A stretch of 64,000 nucleotides of DNA, from assembly GCF_004777465.1 (NCBI RefSeq), contig NZ_CP038462.1:1-64000 (forward strand). Reading direction: 5' to 3'. The notes under the pieces are model-generated. The model had not been told where the DNA came from, did not search any database, and was given only the letters and a program-made list of their open reading frames with translations. Source of the DNA: Nocardioides daphniae (GTDB lineage: Bacteria; Actinomycetota; Actinomycetes; Propionibacteriales; Nocardioidaceae). Made by a program: the position numbers and the translations under genes. The first letter of the stretch is position 1; each line of letters opens with the position of its first letter. Shown piece by piece: positions 24,303-33,112 of this stretch.

Positions 24303-25714
24303 CGCAGTCTCACCACCTGGGTGGTCTCGTTCTGGTCCTCGTCGGTGTCGGGGGTCAGCTCCGGCGGTGGCTTGCGGGCGTGGTCGGAGACCCGGGCCAC
24401 CAGGGCGACGATCACCCAGTTGGCGATCAGCGACGAGCCTCCGTAGGAGACGAACGGCGTGGTCAGACCGGTCAGCGGGATCAGGGCGGTGACGCCACCG
24501 ACCACCACGAAGGTCTGCAGGGCGATGACCGAGCCCAGGCCGACGGCGAGCAGCTTGCCGAAGCCGTCACGGCAGATCAGGGCCGTGCGCAGCGAGCGCT
24601 CCACGATCAGGCCGTAGCAGAGGATGACGGCCATGACCGCGGTCAGGCCGAGCTCCTCACCGATCGCGGCGAGGATGAAGTCGGACTCCACGACCGGGAT
24701 GCGCCACGGCATGCCGTCGCCGAAGCCGCGCCCGATCAGGCCGCCCCAGCCCATGCCGAAGAGGCCCTCGACGAGCTGGCCGGACCCCGGGGTGGCGTCG
24801 ATGTAGGCCATCGGGTCCTGCCAGATCCTTACGCGGTTGCGCACGTGCCCGAAGAAGAAGTACGCGAGCGTCGCGCCGACGGCGAAGAGCAGGCTGCCGA
24901 TGATCAGCCAGCCCGGGCGCTCGGTGGCGACGTAGAGCAGCACCAGGAAGAGGCCGAAGAAGAGGAGGGCCGAGCCCAGGTCGCGCTGCACGGCGAGGAT
25001 GCCGAGGCTGATCAGCCACATCAGCAGGATCGGGCCGAGGTCGCGGCCACGCGGCAGGTCGATGAAGAGGATCCGGCGACCGGCGAGGGCGAGCGCGTCG
25101 CGGTGGCGCACCAGGTAGCCGGCGAAGGCGACGACCAGGAGGACCTTGGCGACCTCACCGGGCTGGAAGGTCATGCCGGCGACCTTGATCCAGATCTTCG
25201 CGCCGTAGTTGCTGAAGCCCAGGCCGGGGACCATGGGCAGGAGCAGCAGCACCACCGCGGCCAGCGCCGAGGTGTAGGTGAAGCGCTGCAGGAGGCGGTG
25301 GTCGCGCACCAGCCAGAGCGTGCCCACGAAGAGGGCGACGCCGAGCGTCATCCAGATCAGCTGCTGCTGGGCCAGGCCGCCGATCTCCTTGCCGCGGGCG
25401 AGGTCGATCCGGTAGATGACCGCGAGCCCCAGCCCGTTGAGCGCGGCCACCACCGGCAGCAGCACGGGGTCGGCGTACGGCGCCAGGAAGCGGAGCGCAA
25501 TGTGCGCGGCGAGCAGCAGCGCGGTCAGCCAGCCGCCGTATCCGACGATGTTGACCGGGACCTCGCCGTTGACGCCAACGCCGACCGCGGCGTACGCGCC
25601 GAGGCCGACGGCCAGGGCGAGGATCAGCAGGAAGAGCTCGGCCCCGCGGCGGCTGCGGTGGACGAAGCCCATCAGCGAGCCGGACGTGGTGGCGGAGTGG
25701 GTCAGCTGTGCCAT
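24299..25714 (-). CDS. rodA: FtsW/RodA/SpoVE-family peptidoglycan glycosyltransferase RodA
   Basis: A SEDS-family glycan polymerase with about ten or more membrane helices. The family signatures are GAKIWIKVAGMTFQPGEVAK, the QRDLGSALLFFGLF region, and near the end LIPLTGLTTPFVSYGGSSL. The ATG at 25714 was chosen because GGGAAGAG lies just upstream; a GTG at 25729 overlapping the pstP stop is a weaker alternative. The pairing with PbpA directly downstream gives the polymerase-transpeptidase couple for cell elongation. Confidence 0.93.
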   Translation of the reverse strand: MAQLTHSATTSGSLMGFVHRSRRGAELFLLILALAVGLGAYAAVGVGVNGEVPVNIVGYGGWLTALLLAAHIALRFLAPYADPVLLPVVAALNGLGLAVIYRIDLARGKEIGGLAQQQLIWMTLGVALFVGTLWLVRDHRLLQRFTYTSALAAVVLLLLPMVPGLGFSNYGAKIWIKVAGMTFQPGEVAKVLLVVAFAGYLVRHRDALALAGRRILFIDLPRGRDLGPILLMWLISLGILAVQRDLGSALLFFGLFLVLLYVATERPGWLIIGSLLFAVGATLAYFFFGHVRNRVRIWQDPMAYIDATPGSGQLVEGLFGMGWGGLIGRGFGDGMPWRIPVVESDFILAAIGEELGLTAVMAVILCYGLIVERSLRTALICRDGFGKLLAVGLGSVIALQTFVVVGGVTALIPLTGLTTPFVSYGGSSLIANWVIVALVARVSDHARKPPPELTPDTDEDQNETTQVVRLR

Positions 25715-25725
25715 GTCTCTTCCCG

Positions 25726-27039
25726 TCACTCCCCGAACTGCTGGGCAGCGAGGTTGTCGACGGTGGTGCGGGCGGCGTCGAGGTCGGCGGCGTCGATGCC
25801 CTCGCGGACCAGGTCGGCGTCGTAGTCGGAGAGCCCGTCGACGACGACGTCGGTGGTCTCGTAGGGGTGGAAGAGCTCGAAGCCGCCGGGCAGCGTGGTG
25901 TCGACGCCGCGGAAGATCGTCACGACGCCGTCGTGCTCACCCACGAAGAACTGCTGCTGCGACCACGACCAGGCGGCGACGCCGACCACCCAGGCGACGC
26001 CCGAGAGCGTGAGCACGATCAGCAGGGTGCGCAACCAGGTGAAGCGGCGCGGCGGGCGCGGGGCGTAGCGGGCGGCCTCGGGGTCGAGCGGGTCGGTGGC
26101 GATCGCGCCGTCGGCGCCCTCGGGCAGGGAGGTGGCCGTGCGCGAGGTGCGTGCCTTGACCGTCGCCTCGCCGAGCGGGGCTCCGGCCGTACGCGGCAGG
26201 TCGGCCGCCGCTCCCACGAGCAGCGGGTCGGCCTGGGCCGGGGCGTCGGTGGCGCGTACGACGTCGGCGACGACGCAGGTCACGTTGTCGGTGCTGCCGG
26301 CCTCGAGGCTGGCGCGGACGAGCTCGACGGTCGCGAAGTCGGGGGTGCCCTGGCCGAGGATGGCGCCGAGGCGCTCGTCGTCGAGGACGCCGCTGGCGCC
26401 GTCGGAGCAGAAGAGCAGCCGGTCGCCGGGGTTGAGGGCCAGGGTGAAGAGGTCGGGCGCGGGGTCGCGCACGCCGTCGAGCGCCTTGAGGATCAGGTTG
26501 CGGTGCGGGTGGACCCGCGCCTCGGCGTCGGTGATCCGGCCCTCGTCGACGAGGCCCTGGACGAAGGTGTGGTCGTGGGTGAGCTGGCGCAGCTCGCCGT
26601 CCCGCAGCAGGTAGGCCCGCGAGTCGCCGACGTGGCCGAGGCCGAGCTGACGGCCGTCGAAGAGGCCGACGGTGGCGGTGGTGCTGGTGCCGTCGAGGCT
26701 CTGGTCGTCCTCGGCGAGCTCGGCGATCCGGTCGTGGGCGCGGTGCAGGGCGCCGGCGAGCCGCTCGAGGAGGTCGTCGGAGGAGGGCTCGTCGAGGCGG
26801 CGGAGCACCTGGACGGCGGTGGAGGAGGCGATGTCGCCGCGGGCGGCGCCGCCGACGCCGTCGCAGACGAGCAGCAGCCACGGGCCGGCGTAGCCGGAGT
26901 CCTGGTTGTCCTTGCGGACCCGGCCGACGTCGGAGAGGGCCGACCACTGCAACCGGAGCATCGGAGCGCCACCCTCGGGGCCGTCCGCGTCGGGGCGGAC
27001 GACGGGCCTGAGAGCGGTGTCGGTGTCGAGCTCGGTCAC
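25726..27039 (-). CDS. pstP: PP2C-type Ser/Thr phosphatase PstP
   Basis: This phosphatase reverses PknA/PknB phosphorylation. The PP2C domain (about residues 27-255) has the metal-binding motifs DVGRVRKDNQD, VCDGVGG, GHVGDSRAYL, SDGASGVL and GSTDNVTCVV. A membrane helix at about residue 335 (LRTLLIVLTLSGVAWVVGVA) is followed by an external C-terminal domain of about 90 residues, the same layout as mycobacterial PstP. It lies between fhaB and rodA on one transcript. Confidence 0.94.
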   Translation of the reverse strand: MTELDTDTALRPVVRPDADGPEGGAPMLRLQWSALSDVGRVRKDNQDSGYAGPWLLLVCDGVGGAARGDIASSTAVQVLRRLDEPSSDDLLERLAGALHRAHDRIAELAEDDQSLDGTSTTATVGLFDGRQLGLGHVGDSRAYLLRDGELRQLTHDHTFVQGLVDEGRITDAEARVHPHRNLILKALDGVRDPAPDLFTLALNPGDRLLFCSDGASGVLDDERLGAILGQGTPDFATVELVRASLEAGSTDNVTCVVADVVRATDAPAQADPLLVGAAADLPRTAGAPLGEATVKARTSRTATSLPEGADGAIATDPLDPEAARYAPRPPRRFTWLRTLLIVLTLSGVAWVVGVAAWSWSQQQFFVGEHDGVVTIFRGVDTTLPGGFELFHPYETTDVVVDGLSDYDADLVREGIDAADLDAARTTVDNLAAQQFGE

Positions 27040-27049
27040 GGGTGTGCCC

Positions 27050-27523
27050 TTACTTCCGGAGCTCGAGGAGCGTCTTGCCGATCCTGACCTGGGTGCCGAC
27101 GCTGACCGCGAGCGGCTCGGTCAGGCGGGTGGAGCCGACGTACGTGCCGTTGGTGGAGCCGAGGTCCTCGACGTACCACTGGTCGCCGGAGAGGGCGATG
27201 CGCGCGTGGCGGGTGGAGACGTAGTCGTCGTCGAGGCGGATGGCGGCGTCGGAGCCGCGACCGATCAGGACCGGCTCGCCGTTGAGCTCGGCGCGCTCAC
27301 CGTTGTTGGCGCCCTCGACGACCAGGACGTGGGTGGGTGAGCCCCGGCGGCGCGGCGCCTTGGCGGGCTTGGCCTTCGCACGCGGGCCGCCACGGGCGGC
27401 GCGCGGCTCGGGCACGCGGGCACCGAACATGTCGGAGCGCACCACTGAGATCGCGGCGAGCACGAAGATCCACAGCACCGCCAGGTAGGCGAAGCGGATC
27501 AGGAAGAGGGTCAGCTCGGACAC
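27050..27523 (-). CDS. fhaB: FHA-domain protein FhaB
   Basis: The 157-aa protein has an N-terminal membrane helix (LFLIRFAYLAVLWIFVLAAI), a basic Pro/Ala linker and a C-terminal FHA domain with the phosphothreonine-binding signature GRGSDAAIRLDDDYVSTRHA and DLGSTNGTYV. FhaB (FipA type) links the kinases to septal division proteins in mycobacteria. GTG start at 27523, one base away from the fhaA stop. Confidence 0.9.
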   Translation of the reverse strand: MSELTLFLIRFAYLAVLWIFVLAAISVVRSDMFGARVPEPRAARGGPRAKAKPAKAPRRRGSPTHVLVVEGANNGERAELNGEPVLIGRGSDAAIRLDDDYVSTRHARIALSGDQWYVEDLGSTNGTYVGSTRLTEPLAVSVGTQVRIGKTLLELRK

Positions 27524-27524
27524 G

Positions 27525-28256
27525 TCAGCTCCTCCCCGCGCCGGGCCCCGAGTGCTCGTCGGTGAAGAGGACGCGGATGTCGGTGCTGCCGATGCGCACG
27601 GTGGAGCCGTTGCCCAGGCGGGCGCGGTCGACGCGCTGCCCGTCGACCAGCATGCCGTTGGTGGAGCCCAGGTCGGTCACGGTGACGTAGGGACCGTCGC
27701 CGCGCTCGGTGCAGTCGAACTCGACGTGGCGGCGGCTGACGCCCGGGTCGTTGATGCGTACGTCGGACTCGGTGCCGCGGCCGACGACGACGCCGGGCGG
27801 CAGGAGCGGGTGCTGGGTGCCGTTGATCTCGAGCACGGCGCGCGGCTTGCGGGCACGCAGGCGGTGCTCCTCGCCACCGGTGACGCTGGCGCGGGCGGAG
27901 CTTCGGACGCGCATCTGCCCGGTGGGGAGGTCGGAGGCCTGCTCGAAGGAGATCTCGATCGGACCGGGGAAGACGTAGCCCTGGGCCTCGGCGTGCTCCT
28001 CGAGCTGCTCGGCCAGGTCGCGCGCCATCGCGTTGTCGTAGGGAGCGAGGCGCTCCAGGTCGCCGTCGGCCAGCTCGACGTGGAACTCGTTGGGCACCAG
28101 GCGTCGGTCGCGGCTCAGGATCTGCGAGTTGTTGTCGACCTCGCGCTGGAGCGCGGCCGAGATCTCGACCGGCTGCACGGCGCTGCGAAAGGCGCGGGCG
28201 AAGGCGCCGGAGATGAGGTTCTCCAGGCGCTGCTCGAATCGTTGCAGGGCGCCCAC
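27525..28256 (-). CDS. fhaA: DUF3662 and FHA-domain protein FhaA
   Basis: The first gene of the operon, 243 aa. The N-terminal DUF3662 domain begins GALQRFEQRLENLISGAFAR with the PVEISAALQREVD motif. The C-terminal FHA domain has GRGTESDVRINDPGVSRRHVE and DLGSTNGMLVDG. In mycobacteria FhaA binds phosphorylated MviN and restrains peptidoglycan synthesis. The GTG at 28256 follows GAAGGAGG. The 230-bp gap upstream to tRNA-Leu must hold the operon promoter; I see no unambiguous -35/-10 pair. Confidence 0.92.
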   Translation of the reverse strand: MGALQRFEQRLENLISGAFARAFRSAVQPVEISAALQREVDNNSQILSRDRRLVPNEFHVELADGDLERLAPYDNAMARDLAEQLEEHAEAQGYVFPGPIEISFEQASDLPTGQMRVRSSARASVTGGEEHRLRARKPRAVLEINGTQHPLLPPGVVVGRGTESDVRINDPGVSRRHVEFDCTERGDGPYVTVTDLGSTNGMLVDGQRVDRARLGNGSTVRIGSTDIRVLFTDEHSGPGAGRS

Positions 28257-28489
28257 GCGACCTCCTTCTCCTCTGTGTGGCGGTCGGACAAGGGCTGCAC
28301 GACCTGTGGCGATGCTATCGGGGTGGGGTGACGAACCTCCGTTCCCACGGCGCCGACCGTGTGAAACCTGCGTGCGGGGAGTGTGGGCGTACGCCGTTGT
28401 GCACGGCTCGTGGCGGTCCTGCCGTTGGCGTGCGTCGTTCCCGGTTTGGGCTGTGGCGACGCCGTGGGATATGTTTCATCTCGCTTCAC

Positions 28490-28573
28490 GCGCGAGTGGC
28501 GGAATAGGCAGACGCGCACGGTTCAGGTCCGTGTGTCCGAAAGGACGTGGGGGTTCAACTCCCCCCTCGCGCA
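28490..28573 (+). tRNA. tRNA-Leu (CAG), probable integration site
   Basis: An 84-nt class II tRNA. Acceptor GCGCGAG pairs with CTCGCGC plus A73, the anticodon stem CACGG/CCGTG encloses TTCAGGT with anticodon CAG, a long variable arm follows, and the T-arm is GGGGGTTCAACTCCCCC. CCA is not encoded. A tyrosine integrase gene starts 108 bp downstream, which makes the 3' end of this tRNA the likely attachment site. Confidence 0.95.
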
Positions 28574-28580
28574 CGTGAGG

Positions 28581-28603
28581 AGCCCCGGGGATGACCTGGG
28601 GCT
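28581..28603 (+). terminator. Terminator after tRNA-Leu
   Basis: AGCCCCGGG pairs with CCTGGGGCT (one G-U) around ATGA-like loop bases, followed by TTTACT. Confidence 0.65.
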
Positions 28604-28681
28604 TTACTCATTTCCGGAGTTAGCCTGATCGCCCAAGGGCGCACGAAGGGTGCACCAGCCTCTACTCGGAGAGGTTTGGAC

Positions 28682-30039
28682 ATGGCATACATAGAGAAGC
28701 GACACCGTACAGACGGCGGGATCTCGGCGCGCGTGAAGTGGCGTCTGGGAGGCACCGAGACGGTGCGATACAGCTCGAGGTCTTCAGTGCCGGGACCGAC
28801 GCACAGAACCTCGCACGGGCCGACGGCTTCAAGAAGATGGTGGACGCTGCTGGCCAGCGGTGGCCGGCCGGCTGGGTAAAGGGCGAGGGATTCGTCCGAC
28901 CGGCCAGCGAGGCGGACCCCCTAACCGAGCCCCCGCGGTTCGTTGACATCGGCGAGGAATACGTCCGCCAGATCGTCGACCTCTCGCCCGGCCAGCGCAA
29001 GCGCTACCTGGGCCACCTCCGCGTGCTGGAAGAGACCAGGATCCGAGGATCACTGATCTTCACAAAGCCGGTGACCGCAATCACCGAGGCAGACCTCAAG
29101 GATTGGTTGATCGACTGGGACCGGTCACTCAAGACGAAGGCGAACTATCACGGCCTGATCTACGGAGTCTTCGGATACGCCGTCAAGCGCGGTTGGCTGC
29201 CTGCGAACCCTGCCGTCGGGACGGCACCACGGATGTCCAGGGTGAAGCAGTCAAGACCTGAGCTGCGCTTCCTCACCGAACGAGAACTGCAACGTGCTGT
29301 CGATCTGGCCGGACCATACGCCGACCTACTGACCGTCGCCGTGGGCACCGGCATGCGGTTCGGCGAACTCGGAGCTCTCTGGGTCTCCGACGTGGACCTC
29401 GAGCGTCGCACGATCCGAATCAACAAGGCGTGGAAGCGCAATGGAGAGGACGACGCAACTGACGTGCCCGGGTGGCTCGCCAAGCTGTTGAAGGCCAAGC
29501 ACACGATGCGCGATCACCACCTCGGCGTACCAAAGACCACGAAGTCGCGCCGGACGATCACCATCTCGCCTGCGCTCGTCGCCGTCTTGCGCAAGCGGAT
29601 CAGAGGCAAGGCAGCTGACGACTTCGTCTTCGTGTCGAACGCTGGATACCCGCTGCACAACGGGGACTTCAGCACGCACGTGTGGCGAAAGCTGATGACG
29701 GCCCTCGAAGCCGAGGGCATCAGTCGATTCAGGTTTCACGACCTGCGGCACACCCACGTCGCGTGGTTGATCGCTGGCGGTGCACCATTGCCCCACATCC
29801 AGGCACGGTTGGGGCATGAGTCGATCACGACGACGATCGACACTTACGGCCATCTGCTTCCCGCCGGTGACGAACTCATCTCCGGCATCATCGACACTGC
29901 GCTGACCGGAGGGACAATCCGCCCCAGCTCTGGGTCGTCCACGGGAACGAAGGCGAAGGGAAAGAAGTCCAAGAAGCGCGCCAAGGCGGCTTCGGGCCAG
30001 GGCTTGTCGCCTTTGGCCGAGAAGAGCGTCGGGACTTGA
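28682..30039 (+). CDS. int: Tyrosine-type site-specific integrase (one frameshift)
   Basis: A phage/ICE-type integrase. The start is the ATG at 28682 (MAYIEKRHRTDGG) with GGAGAGG upstream. The core-binding SAM-like domain spans about residues 70-160. The catalytic domain has Arg in GTGMRFGELGAL, His-x-x-Arg in HDLRHTH, a further His in ARLGHESITTT and the nucleophile Tyr in IDTYGHLLP. The Lys-rich C-terminus resembles other actinobacterial integrases. The first ~25 residues are out of frame with the rest; one base missing near 28755 explains it. The base composition appears slightly lower in GC than the chromosome to its left. It is convergent with two small HTH genes. Confidence 0.9.
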
Positions 30040-30108
30040 GGCCGACCCGCTGTGGTTCACCGGACCCGAGCTTGCACAGGCTGGCGCCGCCGCGGGACCG
30101 CACACGGA

Positions 30109-30366
30109 TCAGAGCTTTGAGCGGCGACGGTTGGATCCCGGCGGCCGGACGACAGTCAGCGCGTGGGGTGAGGCGGAGACTGGCTGCTCTCCCGCCTCGA
30201 TCAGTTCGTCGAGGTGCTCTGGGCGAAAACGGACATGTTTGCCGATTCGTGTGCATCGCACCCTCCGCTCCCGAACAGCATCCGCGACCCACCTCGTCGG
30301 AACGTTGAGATAGGTAGCCGCCTCCTCGATGGTGAACAGCGGACGCCAGCTCGATGCCTCGCTCAC
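30109..30366 (-). CDS. Excisionase-like HTH protein
   Basis: An 85-aa protein from the GTG at 30366. It carries the HTH_17/MerR-type excisionase domain FTIEEAATYLNVPTRWVADAV followed by a wing with RCTRIGKHVRFRPEHLDEL. Such proteins bind att sites and steer integrase toward excision. The start overlaps the stop of the upstream HTH gene (GTGA), and the gene converges on the integrase, so it is the best candidate for the recombination directionality factor. Confidence 0.75.
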   Translation of the reverse strand: MSEASSWRPLFTIEEAATYLNVPTRWVADAVRERRVRCTRIGKHVRFRPEHLDELIEAGEQPVSASPHALTVVRPPGSNRRRSKL

Positions 30367-30605
30367 AGCCGTCCTCCGGTTTCTCGAACGTCCATGACGA
30401 CGGTCGACGGAGCGGTCCATCGCCGCACCTCGTCGACCGTCGTATAGAGCCGCCCATTGCCGTTGAACCTCCAGAATCGCGGGCCAGACCCTCGTGATTG
30501 CCAGGCATGCACCGTCGCCTGCGGCAGTCGAGCAAGACTGCAGAACTCGTCGATGGTCAGCAGCGCGCTGCCATTCCAGTCGGCAGGGATTTCGATGGGC
30601 TGCAC
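30363..30605 (-). CDS. Second small MerR/excisionase-like HTH protein
   Basis: An 80-aa protein starting at the GTG at 30605, with AGAGGAG 8 nt upstream (a TTG at 30623 is an alternative start). It has an HTH-like fold: LLTIDEFCSLARLPQATVHAW, followed by a wing region PRFWRFNGNGRLYTTVDEV. It overlaps the next excisionase-like gene by 4 bp. It could be a partner or a paralogous DNA-binding factor in control of integration. Confidence 0.65.
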   Translation of the reverse strand: MQPIEIPADWNGSALLTIDEFCSLARLPQATVHAWQSRGSGPRFWRFNGNGRLYTTVDEVRRWTAPSTVVMDVRETGGRL

Positions 30606-30807
30606 GAGGAACGCTCCTCTCAATGTCCGGACGGTCTCCTAAGTCCGTGCAGCTCCTCGGGGCGATCAAATCCGGCCAAACTTGCTTGAAGAACGACACC
30701 GCCGGGTACGTCGGTCGCATCGCAGCTCCCCATCGTGCGTTGGTCGTCTGAGGCGCTTCCGACGAGCAGACACGCGCTACGACAGTGGGCGGTAGAGTTC
30801 GCCGCTG

Positions 30808-31254
30808 ATGGTCTCCGCCCTTGACCCCTCAGAACTGCGCGCTGCTCGCGAGAAGGCGGGCCTGACTCAGCACGAGTTGGCACGTCTCGTTGGTGCTGCT
30901 GGCGGGGAGCGAGTATCGCGCTGGGAGCTCGGCACGTCCGTTCCCCGGCCGGACTTCCTCGTCAGACTCGCAAGGGCCCTCGATATCCCGACCCTTCGTC
31001 TCATTCACATTGACGGCGAGATGCCCGACCTCAGGGCACTTCGTCTTCAGGCTGGGCTAACGGTGCCGAGGCTGGCCGCGGCCGTAAACGTGGCTGTGCC
31101 TACCTACTACGCGTGGGAACAGGGTCGCTGGGCTCGGCTCCCTGCGTCCAAGCAGCTCGACAAACTCGCCCTCGCGCTGGGGCAGCCCCTTGATGTCGTT
31201 GACGCCGCCTTTCATGAGGCTCAACGTCAGCGCGCGCGGGGAACGGAGAAGTAG
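30808..31254 (+). CDS. XRE-type regulator with two HTH domains
   Basis: The 148-aa protein contains two Cro/C1-type HTH units: LRAAREKAGLTQHELARLVG (about residues 10-29) and LRALRLQAGLTVPRLAAAVN (about 75-94). Each has the typical spacing and a downstream W/E-rich recognition region (VSRWELGTSVPRPD; YYAWEQGRWARLP). It is likely the regulator of the integrated element. It lies upstream of the tad locus in the same orientation, separated by a 334-bp gap. Confidence 0.75.
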   Translation: MVSALDPSELRAAREKAGLTQHELARLVGAAGGERVSRWELGTSVPRPDFLVRLARALDIPTLRLIHIDGEMPDLRALRLQAGLTVPRLAAAVNVAVPTYYAWEQGRWARLPASKQLDKLALALGQPLDVVDAAFHEAQRQRARGTEK

Positions 31255-31588
31255 CCGCAGGCCGGAGTTCCGACGCGGTAGGGCACACGCCCCAGGTTTT
31301 GACGGATATCCACAAGGAAAAGTCCTTCCGGGAGAGCCGGATGATTTGTGGTCCCATGGATCCGGACGTTCGGTGCGCGAAGAGCAGGTCAGTCCCATCG
31401 GGGGGACTGACCGCGCAACCGCTTCCGGTCAGGACTCGGGCGATGACATCTCGGAACTGGTCACCTGTGGACAGCAGTCAAGTCGATAGAAATGCACTAG
31501 TGTGTTTATGTCGAGTTGGGTTGCTGTTGACCGTTCCGGGCCCGTCTTGACACGTAGGTGATCGAGACAGGAGAGGACTCGGGAACCC
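31255..31588. other. Intergenic control region before the tad locus
   Basis: This 334-bp stretch has no convincing gene. It contains a perfect 10-bp inverted repeat, GGTCAGTCCC (31387-31396) and GGGACTGACC (31403-31412), with a 6-nt spacer. Further on are an 8-bp palindrome CACTAGTG (about 31496-31503) and a TTGACA hexamer about 40 bp before the first tad gene, then GGAGAGG as RBS. It is likely to hold the promoter and operator of the long plus-strand operon. Confidence 0.5.
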
Positions 31589-32269
31589 ATGTCGATGAAC
31601 ATCACTCAACAGCACTCGGCCGAGGCGCCCGCGAACAGCTCAGGGACGCCGCCCGTTAACCACTTCCCACGGCTCCGACGACGCCGCAGGCGTTGGGTGT
31701 TCGCAGTCTGTGCAGCATTGGTCGCTGCCGGAGCGCTGGGCACTGCATTCGCCTTCACCTCGGTCAACGACACCCACGAGGTCCTCGTCGTCGCCAACGA
31801 CATCAAGCGCGGCGAGACCATCGACGCCGGTGACCTCGCCGTCGTCCGAGTCAGCGTCGACCCCGCGCTGACCCCGGTCCCCGGCAGCCAGAAGGCCCAG
31901 CTGGAGGGCAGCCGCGCGGCGGTCGACCTGTGGGCCGGCACCCTGCTCACCGAGCAGGCCGTCACCGACAGCCTGGTGCCGGGGCAGGGGGAGTCCCTGG
32001 TGGGCATCAGCCTCACTCCCGCCCAGATGCCCTCGGAGCCCCTCTACAGCGGCGACATCGTCAGGATCGTCACCACGCCCGGCGACCAAGGCGAGGTGAC
32101 CGACAAGGAGCCGGTGACGATCGAGGCCACCGTGGTCGGTGTTAGCCGCGTCGAGGAGACGGGGGAGACCGTCGTCGACGTCTCGGTGCCCGAGCGCGAG
32201 GCCGCCGACCTGGCCGCCCGCGCCGCCACCGGACGCGTCGCGCTCGTCCTGGACGCCCGGGAGCGCTGA
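31589..32269 (+). CDS. SAF-domain protein (CpaB/RcpC-like pilus assembly)
   Basis: A 226-aa protein with a basic N-terminus (RLRRRRRRW), one membrane helix (VFAVCAALVAAGALGTAFAF) and a SAF domain starting at VLVVANDIKRGETIDAGDLAVV, the conserved CpaB/RcpC beta-clip that binds pilus or peptidoglycan components. It lacks the long C-terminal part of proteobacterial CpaB, as is usual for actinobacterial versions. First gene of the tad operon; only 3 bp separate it from the next gene. Confidence 0.8.
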   Translation: MSMNITQQHSAEAPANSSGTPPVNHFPRLRRRRRRWVFAVCAALVAAGALGTAFAFTSVNDTHEVLVVANDIKRGETIDAGDLAVVRVSVDPALTPVPGSQKAQLEGSRAAVDLWAGTLLTEQAVTDSLVPGQGESLVGISLTPAQMPSEPLYSGDIVRIVTTPGDQGEVTDKEPVTIEATVVGVSRVEETGETVVDVSVPEREAADLAARAATGRVALVLDARER

Positions 32270-32272
32270 GCC

Positions 32273-33112
32273 ATGGCGCTGATCGTCCTGGCCTCCGCGA
32301 GCGGCTCGCCCGGCGTCTCCACCACCGCGCTCGGGCTTACCCTCAACTGGCACAGCCCCGTCCTCCTGATCGACGCCGACCCGACCGGATCGTCCGCGGT
32401 GTTCGCCGGCTACTTCCACGGAACCCAGGAGCCAACCGGCGGGCTGATCAACCTCGCCCTGTCCCTGCGCGAGGGGACGCTGGCCGACACCCTGCCGCGC
32501 GAGACGCTGCTGCTGGACCCTGAGGCGCCGGCCGAGCGGTCGGCGTGGTTCCTGCCCGGCATCCGGGCCCACGAGCAGGCCCCCAGCCTGCTGCCCCTGT
32601 GGGATCCGCTCATCGAGCAGCTGCGGGCGCTGGAGCGCAACGGCCAAGACGTCATCGTCGACGCCGGCCGGCTCGGCCTCGCCGGATGGCCCCAGCCGCT
32701 CATCGCCGCCGCCGACCTCACCCTGCTCGTCACCCGCAACTGTCTGCCGGCACTCGCCGGCGCGACCAGCTGGGCCAAGACCCTGCGGGCCCAGTTCGCC
32801 GCGGTCGGTGGCCTCTCCCGCCTCGGAGTCCTCCTCGTCGACGAGGACCGCCGCTGGCCCACGGTGCCCACCGGAGCCCGAGTCCGGCCCTACACCGCAC
32901 GCCACATCGCCAAGGCCCTGCAGATCCCCGTGGTCTCCTCGGTCGACTGGGAGCCCGAAGCCGCGGAGGTCTACTCCCACGGCGCCCGCAAGCCCCGCAA
33001 GTTCGAGTCCTCCGGCCTGCTGCGCGGCTACCGGGCCAGCGCCGCGGCCATCCAGTCCATCCTCGCCGCCAACCAGGCCGCCCTCGCCCCCACGAACGGA
33101 GGCCGAGCATGA
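32273..33112 (+). CDS. MinD/CpaE-like P-loop protein of the tad locus
   Basis: A 279-aa protein related to the SIMIBI/ParA class. It starts ALIVLASASGSPGVSTTALG and has the Walker A' type DADPTGSS plus a beta-strand core (VIVDAGRLGL, LTLLVTRN). The P-loop lacks the usual GKT/GKS lysine (it reads SPGVSTT), so nucleotide binding may be altered. CpaE-like proteins localise Tad machines to a cell site. It overlaps cpaF by 4 bp. Confidence 0.7.
   Translation: MALIVLASASGSPGVSTTALGLTLNWHSPVLLIDADPTGSSAVFAGYFHGTQEPTGGLINLALSLREGTLADTLPRETLLLDPEAPAERSAWFLPGIRAHEQAPSLLPLWDPLIEQLRALERNGQDVIVDAGRLGLAGWPQPLIAAADLTLLVTRNCLPALAGATSWAKTLRAQFAAVGGLSRLGVLLVDEDRRWPTVPTGARVRPYTARHIAKALQIPVVSSVDWEPEAAEVYSHGARKPRKFESSGLLRGYRASAAAIQSILAANQAALAPTNGGRA

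Noticed and set aside
24380..25825. Plus-strand frame opposite rodA
   Set aside because: A charged His/Gln/Asp-rich composition, typical for the complement of a membrane protein gene; rodA is certain.
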